A DNA stretch of 64,000 bases from Streptomyces sp. CB02261 (GCF_001905665.1 NZ_LIVX01000011.1:62001-126000), one strand, 5' to 3'; shown: positions 25,159-33,862, counted from the stretch's first letter. The notes: a model not told the origin generated them from the letters alone. Translations and numbers: made by a program.

Positions 25159-26322
25159 TCACAGTCCGACGATCGCGTTCCACTTCTTCGCGAAGACCTG
25201 CCGCTCCTCGGAGGTGATGTCCCGGGCGATCGCCAGCCTGCTCCGCATGGCGGTGTCGGGGAAGATCAGCGGGTCCGCGGCGAGGGCGGCCAGCTCCTCG
25301 TCGCCCGAGTCCGCGAGGACGTCCCGCGCGGCCGGCACCGGGCACACGTAGTTGACCCAGGCGGCGAGTTCGGCGGCGACCTCGGGCTCGTAGTAGTAGT
25401 CGACGAGCTTCTCGGCGTTGGTCTTGTGCCGGGCGCGGTTGGGGATCATCAGGGACTCCGCCCACAGCTCGCCGCCCTCCTCGGGGACGACGAACTCGAT
25501 GTCCGGGTTGTCGGCCTGGAGCTGGATGATGTCGCCGGAGTACGCCTGGCAGGCGAGCACGTCACCGGTGGACAGGTCCTTGATGTAGTCGTTGCCGGTG
25601 AAGCGGCGGATGTGCTTCGTACGGACGAGCCCCTCGACCTGCTCGCAGAGGGCGTGGAAGTCGTCGCCGGTCCACCGGGTGACGTCGACGCCGTTGCCCA
25701 GCATCAGCAGCGCGAAGGACTCGTCGAGCCCGGAGAGCAGCGTCACCTTGCCCCGCAGGTCGTCGGCCCACAGGTCCCCGGTCGAGCGGATCTCCCGGCC
25801 GAGCCTCCGGCGGTCGTACGCGATGCCGGTGATCCCGGACTGCCAGGGGACGCTGTGCAGCCGCCCCCAGTCGAAGGCGGGGAGGCGCAGTTGCGGGTCG
25901 AGGTGGGCGGCGACGTTCGGCTGCGCGGCGCGGTCCATCTCCTGCACCCAGCCGAGGCGGACGAAGCGGGCGGCCATCCAGTCGCTGACGACGATCAGGT
26001 CCCGTCCGGTCTCCTGGTGGTTCATCAGGGCCGGGCCGATCTTGCCGAAGAACTCGTCGTTGTCGTTGATCTCCTCCGTGTAGCGGACGGAGATCCCGGT
26101 GCGCTCGCGGAAGCCGTTGAGGGTGGGCCGCTTCGACGTGTCGTCCTCGTCGGTGTCGATGTAGAGCGGCCAGTTGGCGAAGTCGAGCGTCCGGTCGCGC
26201 GCGGAGACGTCGCGGCCGACCCGCTCCCCCTCGTCGACGTACGCGGCGGGGACCCCGCAGCCGGCGAGCAGGCCCGCGGCCCCGGCACCGCCGATGCCGC
26301 GCAGCAGGGACCGGCGGGACAT
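25159..26322 (-). CDS. Second PotD-like polyamine-binding lipoprotein, without its own permease
   Basis: The 387-residue protein starts MSRRSLLRGIGG, a twin-arginine-like signal, with the lipobox LAGC immediately after the hydrophobic core. The mature region shares RFTGNDY, SGDIIQLQADNPDIEF and RHKTNAEKLVDYYYEPEVA with the PotD at 16231-17478, so they are paralogues. No permease or ATPase gene is next to it; it may feed PotABC. AGGAA precedes the ATG at 26322, and a GTG at 26346 is an alternative start. It lies 143 bases after the aldehyde dehydrogenase gene, beyond a terminator-like hairpin. Confidence 0.88.
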   Translation of the reverse strand: MSRRSLLRGIGGAGAAGLLAGCGVPAAYVDEGERVGRDVSARDRTLDFANWPLYIDTDEDDTSKRPTLNGFRERTGISVRYTEEINDNDEFFGKIGPALMNHQETGRDLIVVSDWMAARFVRLGWVQEMDRAAQPNVAAHLDPQLRLPAFDWGRLHSVPWQSGITGIAYDRRRLGREIRSTGDLWADDLRGKVTLLSGLDESFALLMLGNGVDVTRWTGDDFHALCEQVEGLVRTKHIRRFTGNDYIKDLSTGDVLACQAYSGDIIQLQADNPDIEFVVPEEGGELWAESLMIPNRARHKTNAEKLVDYYYEPEVAAELAAWVNYVCPVPAARDVLADSGDEELAALAADPLIFPDTAMRSRLAIARDITSEERQVFAKKWNAIVGL

Positions 26323-26405
26323 GTTCTTCCTGGCTGTCGCTCTCACCCGAGCAGCATCCCGGCCCGCCGCCGGCCGCTTCAATGGACGGTCCGTCGAGCG
26401 AAGGA

Positions 26406-26449
26406 CCGCGGCCCCGACACCCTGTCGATCAAGGGTGCCGGGGCCGCGG
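26406..26449 (-). terminator. Hairpin after the aminobutyraldehyde dehydrogenase gene
   Basis: Positions 26406-26423 and 26432-26449 pair over 18 positions with a single A.C mismatch and an eight-base loop. The hairpin lies 17 bases past the stop of the leftward dehydrogenase gene and 84 bases before the second potD start, so it may limit read-through. Confidence 0.75.
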
Positions 26450-26465
26450 GGCGGAGCCGGAAGGG

Positions 26466-27902
26466 TCAGCCGAGGGAGGTCATGACGTGCTTGATGCGCG
26501 TGTAGTCCTCGAAGCCGTAGGCGGAGAGGTCCTTGCCGTAGCCGGACTTCTTGTAGCCGCCGTGGGGCATCTCGGCGACCAGCGGGATGTGGGTGTTGAT
26601 CCACACACAGCCGAAGTCGAGCGCCTTGGACATGCGCATCGCGCGCGCGTGGTCCTTGGTCCAGACGGAGGAGGCGAGGGCGTACTCGACGCCGTTCGCG
26701 AACTCCAGGGCCTGGGCCTCGTCCGTGAAGGACTGGACGGTGATGACCGGGCCGAAGACCTCGTTCTGCACGATCTCGTCGTCCTGGGTGAGGCCGGAGA
26801 CGACGGTCGGGGCGTAGAAGTAGCCCTTGTCGCCGACGCGGTGGCCGCCGGCCTGGACCTTGGCGTGGGCCGGGAGGCGGTCGATGAAGCCGGCGACCTG
26901 CTTCAGCTGGTTCGCGTTGTTGAGCGGGCCGTACAGCACGTCCTCGTCGTCCGGCTGGCCGGTCTTCGTCTCGGCGGCGGCCTTGGCGAGGGCGGTGACG
27001 AACTCGTCGTGGATGGACTCGTGCACGAGGACGCGGGTGGCGGCCGTGCAGTCCTGGCCGGCGTTGAAGAAGCCCGCGACGGAGATGTCCTCGACGGCCT
27101 TGTCGATGTCGGTGTCCTCGAACACGACCACCGGGGCCTTGCCGCCCAGCTCCAGGTGGACGCGCTTGACGTCCTTGGCCGCCGACTCGGCGACCTGCAT
27201 GCCCGCGCGGACGGAGCCGGTGATGGAGGCCATCGCCGGGGTCGGGTGCTCGACCATGGTCTTGCCCGTCTCCCGGTCGCCGCAGACGACGTTGAAGACG
27301 CCCTTGGGAACGATCTGGCCGATGATCTCGGCCATCAGGACGGTCGACGCGGGGGTCGTGTCCGAGGGCTTGAGGACGACCGTGTTGCCCGCTGCGAGCG
27401 CCGGGGCGAACTTCCACACGGCCATCATCATCGGGTAGTTCCACGGCGCGACCTGGGCGCAGACGCCGACGGGCTCGCGGCGCACGATCGAGGTCATGCC
27501 CTCCATGTACTCGCCGGCCGAGCGGCCCTCGAGCAGGCGGGCGGCACCGGCGAAGAAGCGGATCTGGTCCACCATCGGCGGGATCTCCTCACTCGCGGTG
27601 AGGGCGATCGGCTTGCCCGTGTTCTGGACCTCGGCGGCGATCAGGTCCTCGGCGCGCTCCTCGAAGGCGTCCGCGATCTTGAGCAGTACCTTCTGGCGCT
27701 CGGCCGGGGTGCTGTCACGCCAGGCGGGGAAGGCGGCCGCGGCGGCCTCCATGGCGGCGTCGACGTCGGCCTGGCCGGAGAGCGGGGAGGTGGCGTACAC
27801 CTCGCCGGTCGCCGGGTTGACCACGTCGATGGTGCGGCCGTCGGCCGCGTCGCGGAACTCCCCGTTGATGTAGTTACGCAGCCGGCGCAGCTCGGTGGTC
27901 AC
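26466..27902 (-). CDS. Gamma-aminobutyraldehyde dehydrogenase
   Basis: The 478-residue NAD-dependent enzyme has Cys285 in NAGQDCTAATR, Glu251 in LELGG and APWNYPMMMAVWK, closely matching aminobutyraldehyde dehydrogenases of the PatD/Prr type. It oxidises 4-aminobutanal to GABA. The GTG at 27902 has a strong AGGAGG eight bases upstream. It is divergent from the AsnC regulator and the class III aminotransferase, which could supply 4-aminobutanal from putrescine; GabT would take GABA onward. Confidence 0.9.
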   Translation of the reverse strand: MTTELRRLRNYINGEFRDAADGRTIDVVNPATGEVYATSPLSGQADVDAAMEAAAAAFPAWRDSTPAERQKVLLKIADAFEERAEDLIAAEVQNTGKPIALTASEEIPPMVDQIRFFAGAARLLEGRSAGEYMEGMTSIVRREPVGVCAQVAPWNYPMMMAVWKFAPALAAGNTVVLKPSDTTPASTVLMAEIIGQIVPKGVFNVVCGDRETGKTMVEHPTPAMASITGSVRAGMQVAESAAKDVKRVHLELGGKAPVVVFEDTDIDKAVEDISVAGFFNAGQDCTAATRVLVHESIHDEFVTALAKAAAETKTGQPDDEDVLYGPLNNANQLKQVAGFIDRLPAHAKVQAGGHRVGDKGYFYAPTVVSGLTQDDEIVQNEVFGPVITVQSFTDEAQALEFANGVEYALASSVWTKDHARAMRMSKALDFGCVWINTHIPLVAEMPHGGYKKSGYGKDLSAYGFEDYTRIKHVMTSLG

Positions 27903-27931
27903 TTGCCACCCCTCCTGTCACGTTCTGTCGT

Positions 27932-28076
27932 CGCACGTCCTTGTGCGGTGTCCCGATGGGCGAGACACCTCAGCCTAGTCGCTCGACTGACGCTTTCAAC
28001 AGCCCCGGCCTCCCGCAACTTCGGATTCGGTGAGATCGGAGGCCTCTCGCAACGAATTACATCGCTCTGGGGTTGC
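27932..28076. promoter_or_regulatory. Divergent promoter region of dehydrogenase and asnC with repeats
   Basis: The spacer holds a dyad CGCAC/GTGCG (27932-27947) and a dyad GGTGTC/GACACC (27947-27969). It also holds a 13-base direct repeat with one mismatch, GGCCTCCCGCAAC (28007-28019) and GGCCTCTCGCAAC (28041-28053); GTTGC at 28072-28076 inverts the GCAAC core. These are candidate sites for the adjacent Lrp/AsnC regulator. No promoter hexamers are assigned. Confidence 0.4.
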
Positions 28077-28107
28077 ACGACTGACAATCTCGGTGCACAG
28101 TGAACCC

Positions 28108-28599
28108 GTGGCCAGTCGAAGCACAGACTCCAGAACCGGAACCGGTTCGTCCCCGACGATCGACGCCGTCTCCCTGGCGATCATCGAACAGCTCCAGGAG
28201 GACGGTCGCCGTCCCTACGCGGCGATAGGCAAGGCCGTCGGCCTCTCCGAAGCCGCCGTGCGGCAACGCGTCCAGAAGCTGCTCGACCAGGGCGTCATGC
28301 AGATCGTCGCCGTCACCGACCCCCTCACCGTGGGTTTCCGACGGCAGGCGATGGTGGGCATCAACGTCGAGGGTGACCTTGATCCGGTCGCGGAGGCACT
28401 GACGGCCATGGCCGAGTGCGAGTACGTGGTGATGACCGCGGGCTCCTTCGACCTCATGGTGGAGGTCGTCTGCGAGGACGACGACCACCTGCTGGATGTG
28501 ATCAACAAGCGCATCCGCACCCTCCCCGGCGTGCGCTCCACCGAGAGCTTCGTCTACCTCAAGCTCAAGAAGCAGACCTATATGTGGGGAACTCGATAA
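28108..28599 (+). CDS. Lrp/AsnC-family transcriptional regulator
   Basis: The 163-residue protein has an N-terminal winged helix-turn-helix (RPYAAIGKAVGLSEAAVRQR) and a C-terminal RAM/AsnC ligand-binding domain with YVVMTAGSFDLMVEVVCED. I start at the GTG at 28108; an in-frame GTG at 28093 is an alternative. It is divergent from the aminobutyraldehyde dehydrogenase and two bases ahead of the aminotransferase gene, so it very likely senses an amine or amino acid and controls both directions. Confidence 0.9.
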   Translation: MASRSTDSRTGTGSSPTIDAVSLAIIEQLQEDGRRPYAAIGKAVGLSEAAVRQRVQKLLDQGVMQIVAVTDPLTVGFRRQAMVGINVEGDLDPVAEALTAMAECEYVVMTAGSFDLMVEVVCEDDDHLLDVINKRIRTLPGVRSTESFVYLKLKKQTYMWGTR

Positions 28600-28601
28600 C
28601 C

Positions 28602-29963
28602 GTGACCCAGGACCTCTCCAAGACCGCGTACGACCACCTGTGGATGCACTTCACCCGCATGTCCTCGTACGAGAACTCGCCCGTTCCCACCATCGTGCGT
28701 GGTGAGGGCACCTACATCTTCGACGACAAGGGCAAGCGCTACCTCGACGGTCTCGCGGGTCTCTTCGTGGTCAACGCCGGACACGGCCGCCAGGAGCTGG
28801 CCGAGGTCGCGTACAAGCAGGCCCAGGAGCTCGCGTTCTTCCCCGTGTGGTCGTACGCGCACCCCAAGGCCGTCGAGCTCGCCGAGCGCCTCGCCCACTA
28901 CGCCCCGGGCGACCTGAACAAGGTCTTCTTCACCACCGGCGGCGGAGAGGCCGTCGAGACCGCCTGGAAGCTCGCCAAGCAGTACTTCAAGCTGCAGGGC
29001 AAGCACACCAAGTACAAGGTCATCTCGCGTGCGGTCGCCTACCACGGCACCCCGCAGGGCGCCCTGTCGATCACCGGCCTGCCGGCTCTGAAGGCCCCCT
29101 TCGAGCCGCTGGTCCCCGGCGCGCACAAGGTGCCGAACACCAACATCTACCGCGCCCCGATCCACGGCGACGACCCCGAGGCCTTCGGCCGCTGGGCCGC
29201 CGACCAGATCGAGCAGCAGATCCTCTTCGAGGGCGCCGACACCGTCGCGGCCGTCTTCCTGGAGCCGGTGCAGAACGCCGGCGGCTGTTTCCCGCCGCCG
29301 CCCGGGTACTTCCAGCGGGTCCGCGAGATCTGCGACCAGTACGACGTGCTCCTCGTCTCCGACGAGACGATCTGCGCCTTCGGCCGCCTCGGCACGATGT
29401 TCGCCTGTGACAAGTTCGGCTACGTGCCCGACATGATCACCTGCGCCAAGGGCATGACCTCGGGCTACTCCCCGATCGGTGCCTGCATCATCTCCGACCG
29501 CCTCGCGGAGCCGTTCTACAAGGGCGACAACACCTTCCTCCACGGCTACACCTTCGGTGGCCACCCGGTGTCGTCGGCGGTCGCCATCGCCAACCTCGAC
29601 ATCTTCGACAAGGAAGGGCTGAACCAGCACGTCCTCGACCAGGAGGGCAACTTCTTCGACACCCTGAAGAAGCTGCACGACCTCCCGATCGTCGGCGACG
29701 TCCGCGGCAACGGCTTCTTCTACGGCATCGAGCTCGTCAAGGACAAGGCCACCAAGGAGTCCTTCACGGACGAGGAGACCGAGCGCGTCCTGTACGGCTT
29801 CCTCTCCAAGGCGCTGTTCGAGAACGGCCTGTACTGCCGTGCCGACGACCGTGGCGACCCGGTCATCCAGCTGGCCCCGCCGCTGATCGCCGACCAGGGC
29901 ACCTTCGACGAGATCGAGGGCATCCTGCGCTCGGTGCTCACCGAGGCGTGGACCAAGCTCTGA
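28602..29963 (+). CDS. Class III aminotransferase (putrescine/polyamine aminotransferase candidate)
   Basis: The 453-residue PLP enzyme has cofactor lysine Lys283 in TCAKGMTSG, FFTTGGGEAVETAWK in the cofactor pocket and SDETICAFGR before the lysine. The family includes putrescine, beta-alanine and taurine aminotransferases using pyruvate as acceptor. Next to an aminobutyraldehyde dehydrogenase, putrescine or another polyamine is the likeliest donor. The GTG at 28602 follows the asnC stop by two bases. It ends at paired hairpins. Confidence 0.9.
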   Translation: MTQDLSKTAYDHLWMHFTRMSSYENSPVPTIVRGEGTYIFDDKGKRYLDGLAGLFVVNAGHGRQELAEVAYKQAQELAFFPVWSYAHPKAVELAERLAHYAPGDLNKVFFTTGGGEAVETAWKLAKQYFKLQGKHTKYKVISRAVAYHGTPQGALSITGLPALKAPFEPLVPGAHKVPNTNIYRAPIHGDDPEAFGRWAADQIEQQILFEGADTVAAVFLEPVQNAGGCFPPPPGYFQRVREICDQYDVLLVSDETICAFGRLGTMFACDKFGYVPDMITCAKGMTSGYSPIGACIISDRLAEPFYKGDNTFLHGYTFGGHPVSSAVAIANLDIFDKEGLNQHVLDQEGNFFDTLKKLHDLPIVGDVRGNGFFYGIELVKDKATKESFTDEETERVLYGFLSKALFENGLYCRADDRGDPVIQLAPPLIADQGTFDEIEGILRSVLTEAWTKL

Positions 29964-29976
29964 CGGCCCCGCAGCA

Positions 29977-30038
29977 TCACGCCGCCCTCACGGCGTGACC
30001 CCCGGCCCGGGCATGCCGCCATCCGAGTGGATGGCGGC
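29977..30038 (+). terminator. Two consecutive hairpins after the aminotransferase gene
   Basis: TCACGCCG/CGGCGTGA (29977-29998) is followed by GCCGCCATCC/GGATGGCGGC around GAGT (30015-30038). The second stem is extended outside by GGCCCGG/CCGGGCC. They start 14 bases after the stop at 29963. Confidence 0.75.
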
Positions 30039-30196
30039 GGACCGGGCCGTGTGCTGTCCGTACAAGCGGATCTGAATCCTTACGGTGCATCCCTGGCCGT
30101 GCCCTGGATCCTCACGGAGCCAGTGACCGACAGGCCCGTCTCTTCGTTCCCCCGGACGAGGGAACACAGATCGGATCCGACATCGAGGTGTACGCG

Positions 30197-30925
30197 ATGG
30201 CCCCACCGGACAACGACGTGCTCTGGGCGCGTTCCCTGCACTGCGCCCTGGGCGGTACGGACGCGCTCAGCGGCGTCTCCCTGGGCGTCCGCGAAGGCGA
30301 GATCCTCGCCCTCGTCGGCCCGCGCGGCAGCGGCAAGACCACACTCATGCGCTGCCTGTCCGGCCAGCTCCTGGCCCAGCAGGGCGAGGTCTGGTTCAAC
30401 AGCAGTCCCGTGCACACCCTGGGCCCCGCCGCGCGCGAAAGGCTCCGGCGCGACCGCTTCGGCTGGATCGACCCGGAACCCGGACTCGTCCCCGAGCTCA
30501 CCGGCTGGGAGAACACCGCCCTGCCGCTGCTGCTCCGCGGCGTCTCCCACCGGGCCGCGAAGACCGCCGCCATGGAATGGCTGGAGCGCCTCGACATCGG
30601 CGCCTGCGCCCGGAAGCGCCCGCACGCCCTCACCCGACCCGAGCGCCAGCGGATCGCCACCGCCCGTGCCCTGGTCACCACCCCCTCGGTGCTGTTCGCA
30701 GACGAACCCACCGCCACCCTGCACCGGGCGGAGGGCGCCCAGCTCCTGCGCACCCTGACGGCCGCCGCCCGCTCGCACGACATCACCGTGCTCCTCGCCA
30801 CCCACGACGGCGAGGTCGCCGCCCTCGCCGACCGCACGGTCGCGCTCCTCGACGGACGCAGGGTCGGCGCCGTACCCCCGGCGTCAGGGGCGGAGGGCGT
30901 CGCGGCGTGCTCGCTCTCCGTCTAG
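30197..30925 (+). CDS. ABC transporter ATP-binding protein with atypical signature motif
   Basis: The 242-residue ATPase has Walker A GPRGSGKTT and Walker B VLFADEPTAT, with H-loop ATHDGEVA. The usual LSGGQ signature is replaced by LTRPERQR. Its length and neighbours resemble MacB/LolD-like exporter ATPases. The ATG at 30197 is preceded by GAGG eight bases upstream; a GTG at 30188 is possible. It overlaps the downstream permease gene by 19 bases. The substrate is unknown, and the altered signature may reduce activity. Confidence 0.85.
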   Translation: MAPPDNDVLWARSLHCALGGTDALSGVSLGVREGEILALVGPRGSGKTTLMRCLSGQLLAQQGEVWFNSSPVHTLGPAARERLRRDRFGWIDPEPGLVPELTGWENTALPLLLRGVSHRAAKTAAMEWLERLDIGACARKRPHALTRPERQRIATARALVTTPSVLFADEPTATLHRAEGAQLLRTLTAAARSHDITVLLATHDGEVAALADRTVALLDGRRVGAVPPASGAEGVAACSLSV

Positions 30926-32052
30926 CCCGCGGGGCACACCCCCTCGTCCTGACCCGCCGACTCCTCGTCGCCGCCGCGGCGGCGGGGGTGGGCTTCCTCC
31001 TCCTCTGCACCCTGGGGTACGCCGTCGGGCACCCCGAGCGTTCCTCGGCGTCGGTCCTGCGCCTGCTCTGGTGCGCCCTGCCGCTGGCCGCCACCGTCCA
31101 GTTCGCCGTCGCCGTGGCCCGCACCGACCCCAGCACCCGCCCCCGGCCCGGGCTCTCAGCGATCGGCCTCGGCCCCGCCCGGCTCACGGCCATCGCCGCC
31201 GCCTCGACCGCCGTCGCCTGCACGCTCGGCTCCATGGTCGCGCTGCTGTTCTACCTGCACCTGCGCGGCGACATCACGGGGCTGCCCTTCGACGGGGCCG
31301 CCGCGGAACTCCTCGCCGCCGACCAGCCGATCCCGCTGGCCGCCGCCCTCACCCTGCTCGCCGTGCTGCCCGTCACCGCCGCCACGGCCGCGGGCCTGGC
31401 GCTGCGCCCACGGCCGGCACCCGCCGAACCGGAGGGCGCGGAGAAGCCGATGCCGTCCGGGCTGCCCTGGGGCGTCGCCCTGATCGCGGTCGGCCTGGCG
31501 GTCGAGACGTACGCGGGCCAGGGCGGAGGCGGCGACGGCCTCCCGCTGCCGGGCCGCTTCGACGGCAACCCTGTGGGCGTCCTGGCCGGCTGGGTCCTCA
31601 CCGCCTGCGGCCTCGCGATGGCGGGCCCCGGCATCACCCATGGCTGCGGCCGTCTCCTCCAGGCCGTCCGGCCGGGCGCCACCCGGCTGCTCGCGGGTCG
31701 GGTCCTGACGGACGAGGCCCGCCGTATCGGCCGGCCCCTCGGCGTGGTGAGCGCGGTGTTCTCCTGCGGCCTCGCGGCGGCGAGCCTGCACGGGGCCGGC
31801 TCCGGCGCCTTCGGTCCCCTCACGGGCCTGGGCGCGGTCCTGATCCTGGCCTGCACCACCGCCACCCTGATGACCGCGGCCCTGGAGTCCCGGCAGAGCC
31901 GCGCCCACATCACCGAGGCCCTGCTCCGAATCGGGGCCCCGCCGACGGTGCTCCGCTCGGCCGCTTGGATGCGCGCGGGCGTCCTGCTGGCCGTCTTCCT
32001 GCCCCTGACCTGGATCGTGGCGGAACTCGCGGCGCTCCCGCTCAGGGGCTGA
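30907..32052 (+). CDS. ABC transporter membrane subunit
   Basis: The 381-residue protein has about nine hydrophobic helices, starting at RRLLVAAAAAGVGFLLLCTL and ending at LAVFLPLTWIVAELAAL. That fits a FtsX-like or related ABC permease, although no large extracytoplasmic domain is obvious. The GTG at 30907 lies inside the ATPase gene, so the pair is translationally coupled. It stops just before a very strong hairpin. Export of a lipophilic compound is possible but unproven. Confidence 0.8.
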   Translation: MLALRLARGAHPLVLTRRLLVAAAAAGVGFLLLCTLGYAVGHPERSSASVLRLLWCALPLAATVQFAVAVARTDPSTRPRPGLSAIGLGPARLTAIAAASTAVACTLGSMVALLFYLHLRGDITGLPFDGAAAELLAADQPIPLAAALTLLAVLPVTAATAAGLALRPRPAPAEPEGAEKPMPSGLPWGVALIAVGLAVETYAGQGGGGDGLPLPGRFDGNPVGVLAGWVLTACGLAMAGPGITHGCGRLLQAVRPGATRLLAGRVLTDEARRIGRPLGVVSAVFSCGLAAASLHGAGSGAFGPLTGLGAVLILACTTATLMTAALESRQSRAHITEALLRIGAPPTVLRSAAWMRAGVLLAVFLPLTWIVAELAALPLRG

Positions 32053-32063
32053 AGCCGGCGAGA

Positions 32064-32106
32064 GGGCCCGGAGCGACCCCGGCCGGGCCGGGGTCGCTCC
32101 GGGCCC
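32064..32106. terminator. Bidirectional terminator, 21-bp perfect stem
   Basis: Positions 32064-32084 and 32086-32106 are exact reverse complements, separated by one base, so the stem closes through a GGCC turn. It lies between the convergent stops of the ABC permease (32052) and the reductase (32111), and is the strongest hairpin I see in the window. Confidence 0.85.
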
Positions 32107-32110
32107 CGGC

Positions 32111-32758
32111 TCACCTGCGCCAGAACAGGTGGTGCGTCACCTTGCCGCTCGGGCTCGGCACGACATCACGGTGGAACCGGTCGAGCAGTTCGTCGGGCGA
32201 CTCCCAGAGCCGTGCCCCGGACCCGAGCTTCATGGGTGAGACCGCCACGTGCAGGGTGTCGACGAGATCGGCGTCGAGGAACTCCCGGATGGTGGTGGCC
32301 CCGCCGCCGAGGCGGACGTCCTTGTCCCCCGCCGCCTCCCGTGCCATGGCGAGGACCTCGACCGGGTCCGCGTCGACGAAGTGGAACGTGGTGTCCCCGA
32401 GCGTGAACGAGGGACGGGGGTGGTGGGTCAGGACGAACACCGGCGTGTGGAAGGGCGGCTCCTCACCCCACCAGCCGCGCCACTCGTGGTCCTGCCAGGG
32501 CCCGCGCTGGGGCCCGAACTTGTTGCGGCCCATGATCTCGGCGCCGATGTTCCGGGGGTAGTCCCGCGTCAGGTAGTCGTCGAGACCGCGGCTGCCTCCG
32601 GGTTCGCTCCGCATGGGCCAGCTCGCCGTGGCACCGGCCCAGGAGAACATCTCGCCCGGGTCCGCGTGCCCGAAGGGCCGCTCCAGGCTCTGGCCCTCAC
32701 CGGCACCGAAGCCGTCGGACGAGACGTTGAAGTTCTGGACTCTGAGCAGCTGACCCAC
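32111..32758 (-). CDS. Dihydrofolate reductase-family protein (RibD C-terminal domain)
   Basis: The 215-residue protein has RibD/DHFR-like features: an N-terminal FNVSSDGFG strand, IMGRNKFGP, FVLTHHPRP, VRLGGGATTIREFL (nucleotide-binding Gly-rich turn) and DTLHVAVSPM. Stand-alone members are common in Streptomyces and reduce unknown substrates with NADPH. The GTG at 32758 is chosen because GGAGG lies nine bases upstream; an earlier start in the same frame lacks one. It lies 69 bases downstream of the thiamine transporter ATPase gene and is converged on by the ABC permease. Confidence 0.83.
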   Translation of the reverse strand: MGQLLRVQNFNVSSDGFGAGEGQSLERPFGHADPGEMFSWAGATASWPMRSEPGGSRGLDDYLTRDYPRNIGAEIMGRNKFGPQRGPWQDHEWRGWWGEEPPFHTPVFVLTHHPRPSFTLGDTTFHFVDADPVEVLAMAREAAGDKDVRLGGGATTIREFLDADLVDTLHVAVSPMKLGSGARLWESPDELLDRFHRDVVPSPSGKVTHHLFWRR

Positions 32759-32827
32759 GGTGGTTCCTCCGGAGCGGTCGACGAGGAGACGACGGAACAA
32801 CCAGAAGACCCCTCCCGCGGGCGGAAC

Positions 32828-33862
32828 TCATCGCACGCGCCACGGCGTGTCGTCGCCGAGCACCACGACGTCCTCCGCCCGGAAGGCCACCCCCACCTCG
32901 GCCCCCTCCGCCGGGACCTCCCGCAGCGGGAGCTCGGCCTCCAGCGTCGGGCCCTCCGCCGGGCGGAGGCGTACCGCCACATGGCTGCCGCGGAACGTCC
33001 GGGACTCGACCCGGCAGCTCAGGCCCCCGGCCTCGATCCGTACCCCGCCCGGCCTGACCAGGAGCCGCCGCTCGCCCTGCGGCGCGTCCGCCGGCACCGG
33101 GACCTTCCCCCACACCGTGTCCGCGACCGTCCCGCTCACCCGCGCCGCGACCACGTTGTCGAAGCCGAGGAAGCGGGCCACGAACTCCGAGGCCGGCCGC
33201 GACCACACCTCGACGGGCGCACCCGACTGGGCGATCCGCCCGTCCCGCATGACCACGACCCGGTCCGCGAGCGCGAAGGCCTCGCCCTGGTCGTGGGTCA
33301 CCGCGAGGACCGTCGTCCCCAGGCGCCCGAACAGCTGCCGCAGCTCCACCACGAGCCGCTCCCGCAGTCCCCGGTCCAGCTGGCCGAGGGGTTCGTCCAG
33401 CATGAGCAGCCGGGGCCGGGGCGCCAGGGCGCGGGCCAGTGCCACCCGCTGCTGCTCGCCGCCGGACAGCGCGGCGACGGACCGCCGCTCGGCGCCCGGC
33501 AGACCGACGAGGTCGAGCAGCTCCGCCACCCGTCCGGTCTGTTCGGCGCGGCCCGCCCCCCGCATCCGCAGCCCGAAGGCCACGTTGCCGCCCACGTCCC
33601 GCTGCGGGAACAGCTGGTGGTCCTGGAACATCAGGCCGACCCCGCGCCGGTGCACGGGCACCCCGTCCTGGTCGGCGCCGCCGAGCAGGACCCGGCCGCG
33701 GTCGAGCGCCTGGAGCCCGGCGACGGCCCGCAGCAGCGTGGACTTGCCGCTGCCGCTCGGCCCGAGGACGCACACGATCTCGTGGTCGGCGACCTCCAGG
33801 TCCACGGCGTCGAGCGCGGCCCGCTCCCCGAACCGTACGGTCGCCCCGTCGAGTCTCAGCAT
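32828..33862 (-). CDS. Thiamine ABC transporter ATPase
   Basis: The 344-residue importer ATPase has Walker A GPSGSGKST, signature LSGGEQQRVALARAL, Walker B LLMLDEPLGQLD and a C-terminal TOBE-like domain. It belongs to the FbpC/ThiQ/PotA family. The ATG at 33862 shares one base with the permease stop (TGATG). Being third in a riboswitch-led operon, it should energise thiamine uptake. Confidence 0.88.
   Translation of the reverse strand: MLRLDGATVRFGERAALDAVDLEVADHEIVCVLGPSGSGKSTLLRAVAGLQALDRGRVLLGGADQDGVPVHRRGVGLMFQDHQLFPQRDVGGNVAFGLRMRGAGRAEQTGRVAELLDLVGLPGAERRSVAALSGGEQQRVALARALAPRPRLLMLDEPLGQLDRGLRERLVVELRQLFGRLGTTVLAVTHDQGEAFALADRVVVMRDGRIAQSGAPVEVWSRPASEFVARFLGFDNVVAARVSGTVADTVWGKVPVPADAPQGERRLLVRPGGVRIEAGGLSCRVESRTFRGSHVAVRLRPAEGPTLEAELPLREVPAEGAEVGVAFRAEDVVVLGDDTPWRVR

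Noticed and set aside
26323..27444. Apparent fusion of the second PotD with a long upstream domain
   Set aside because: The upstream part is an Arg/Gly/Pro-rich out-of-frame reading of the aminobutyraldehyde dehydrogenase gene on the same strand.
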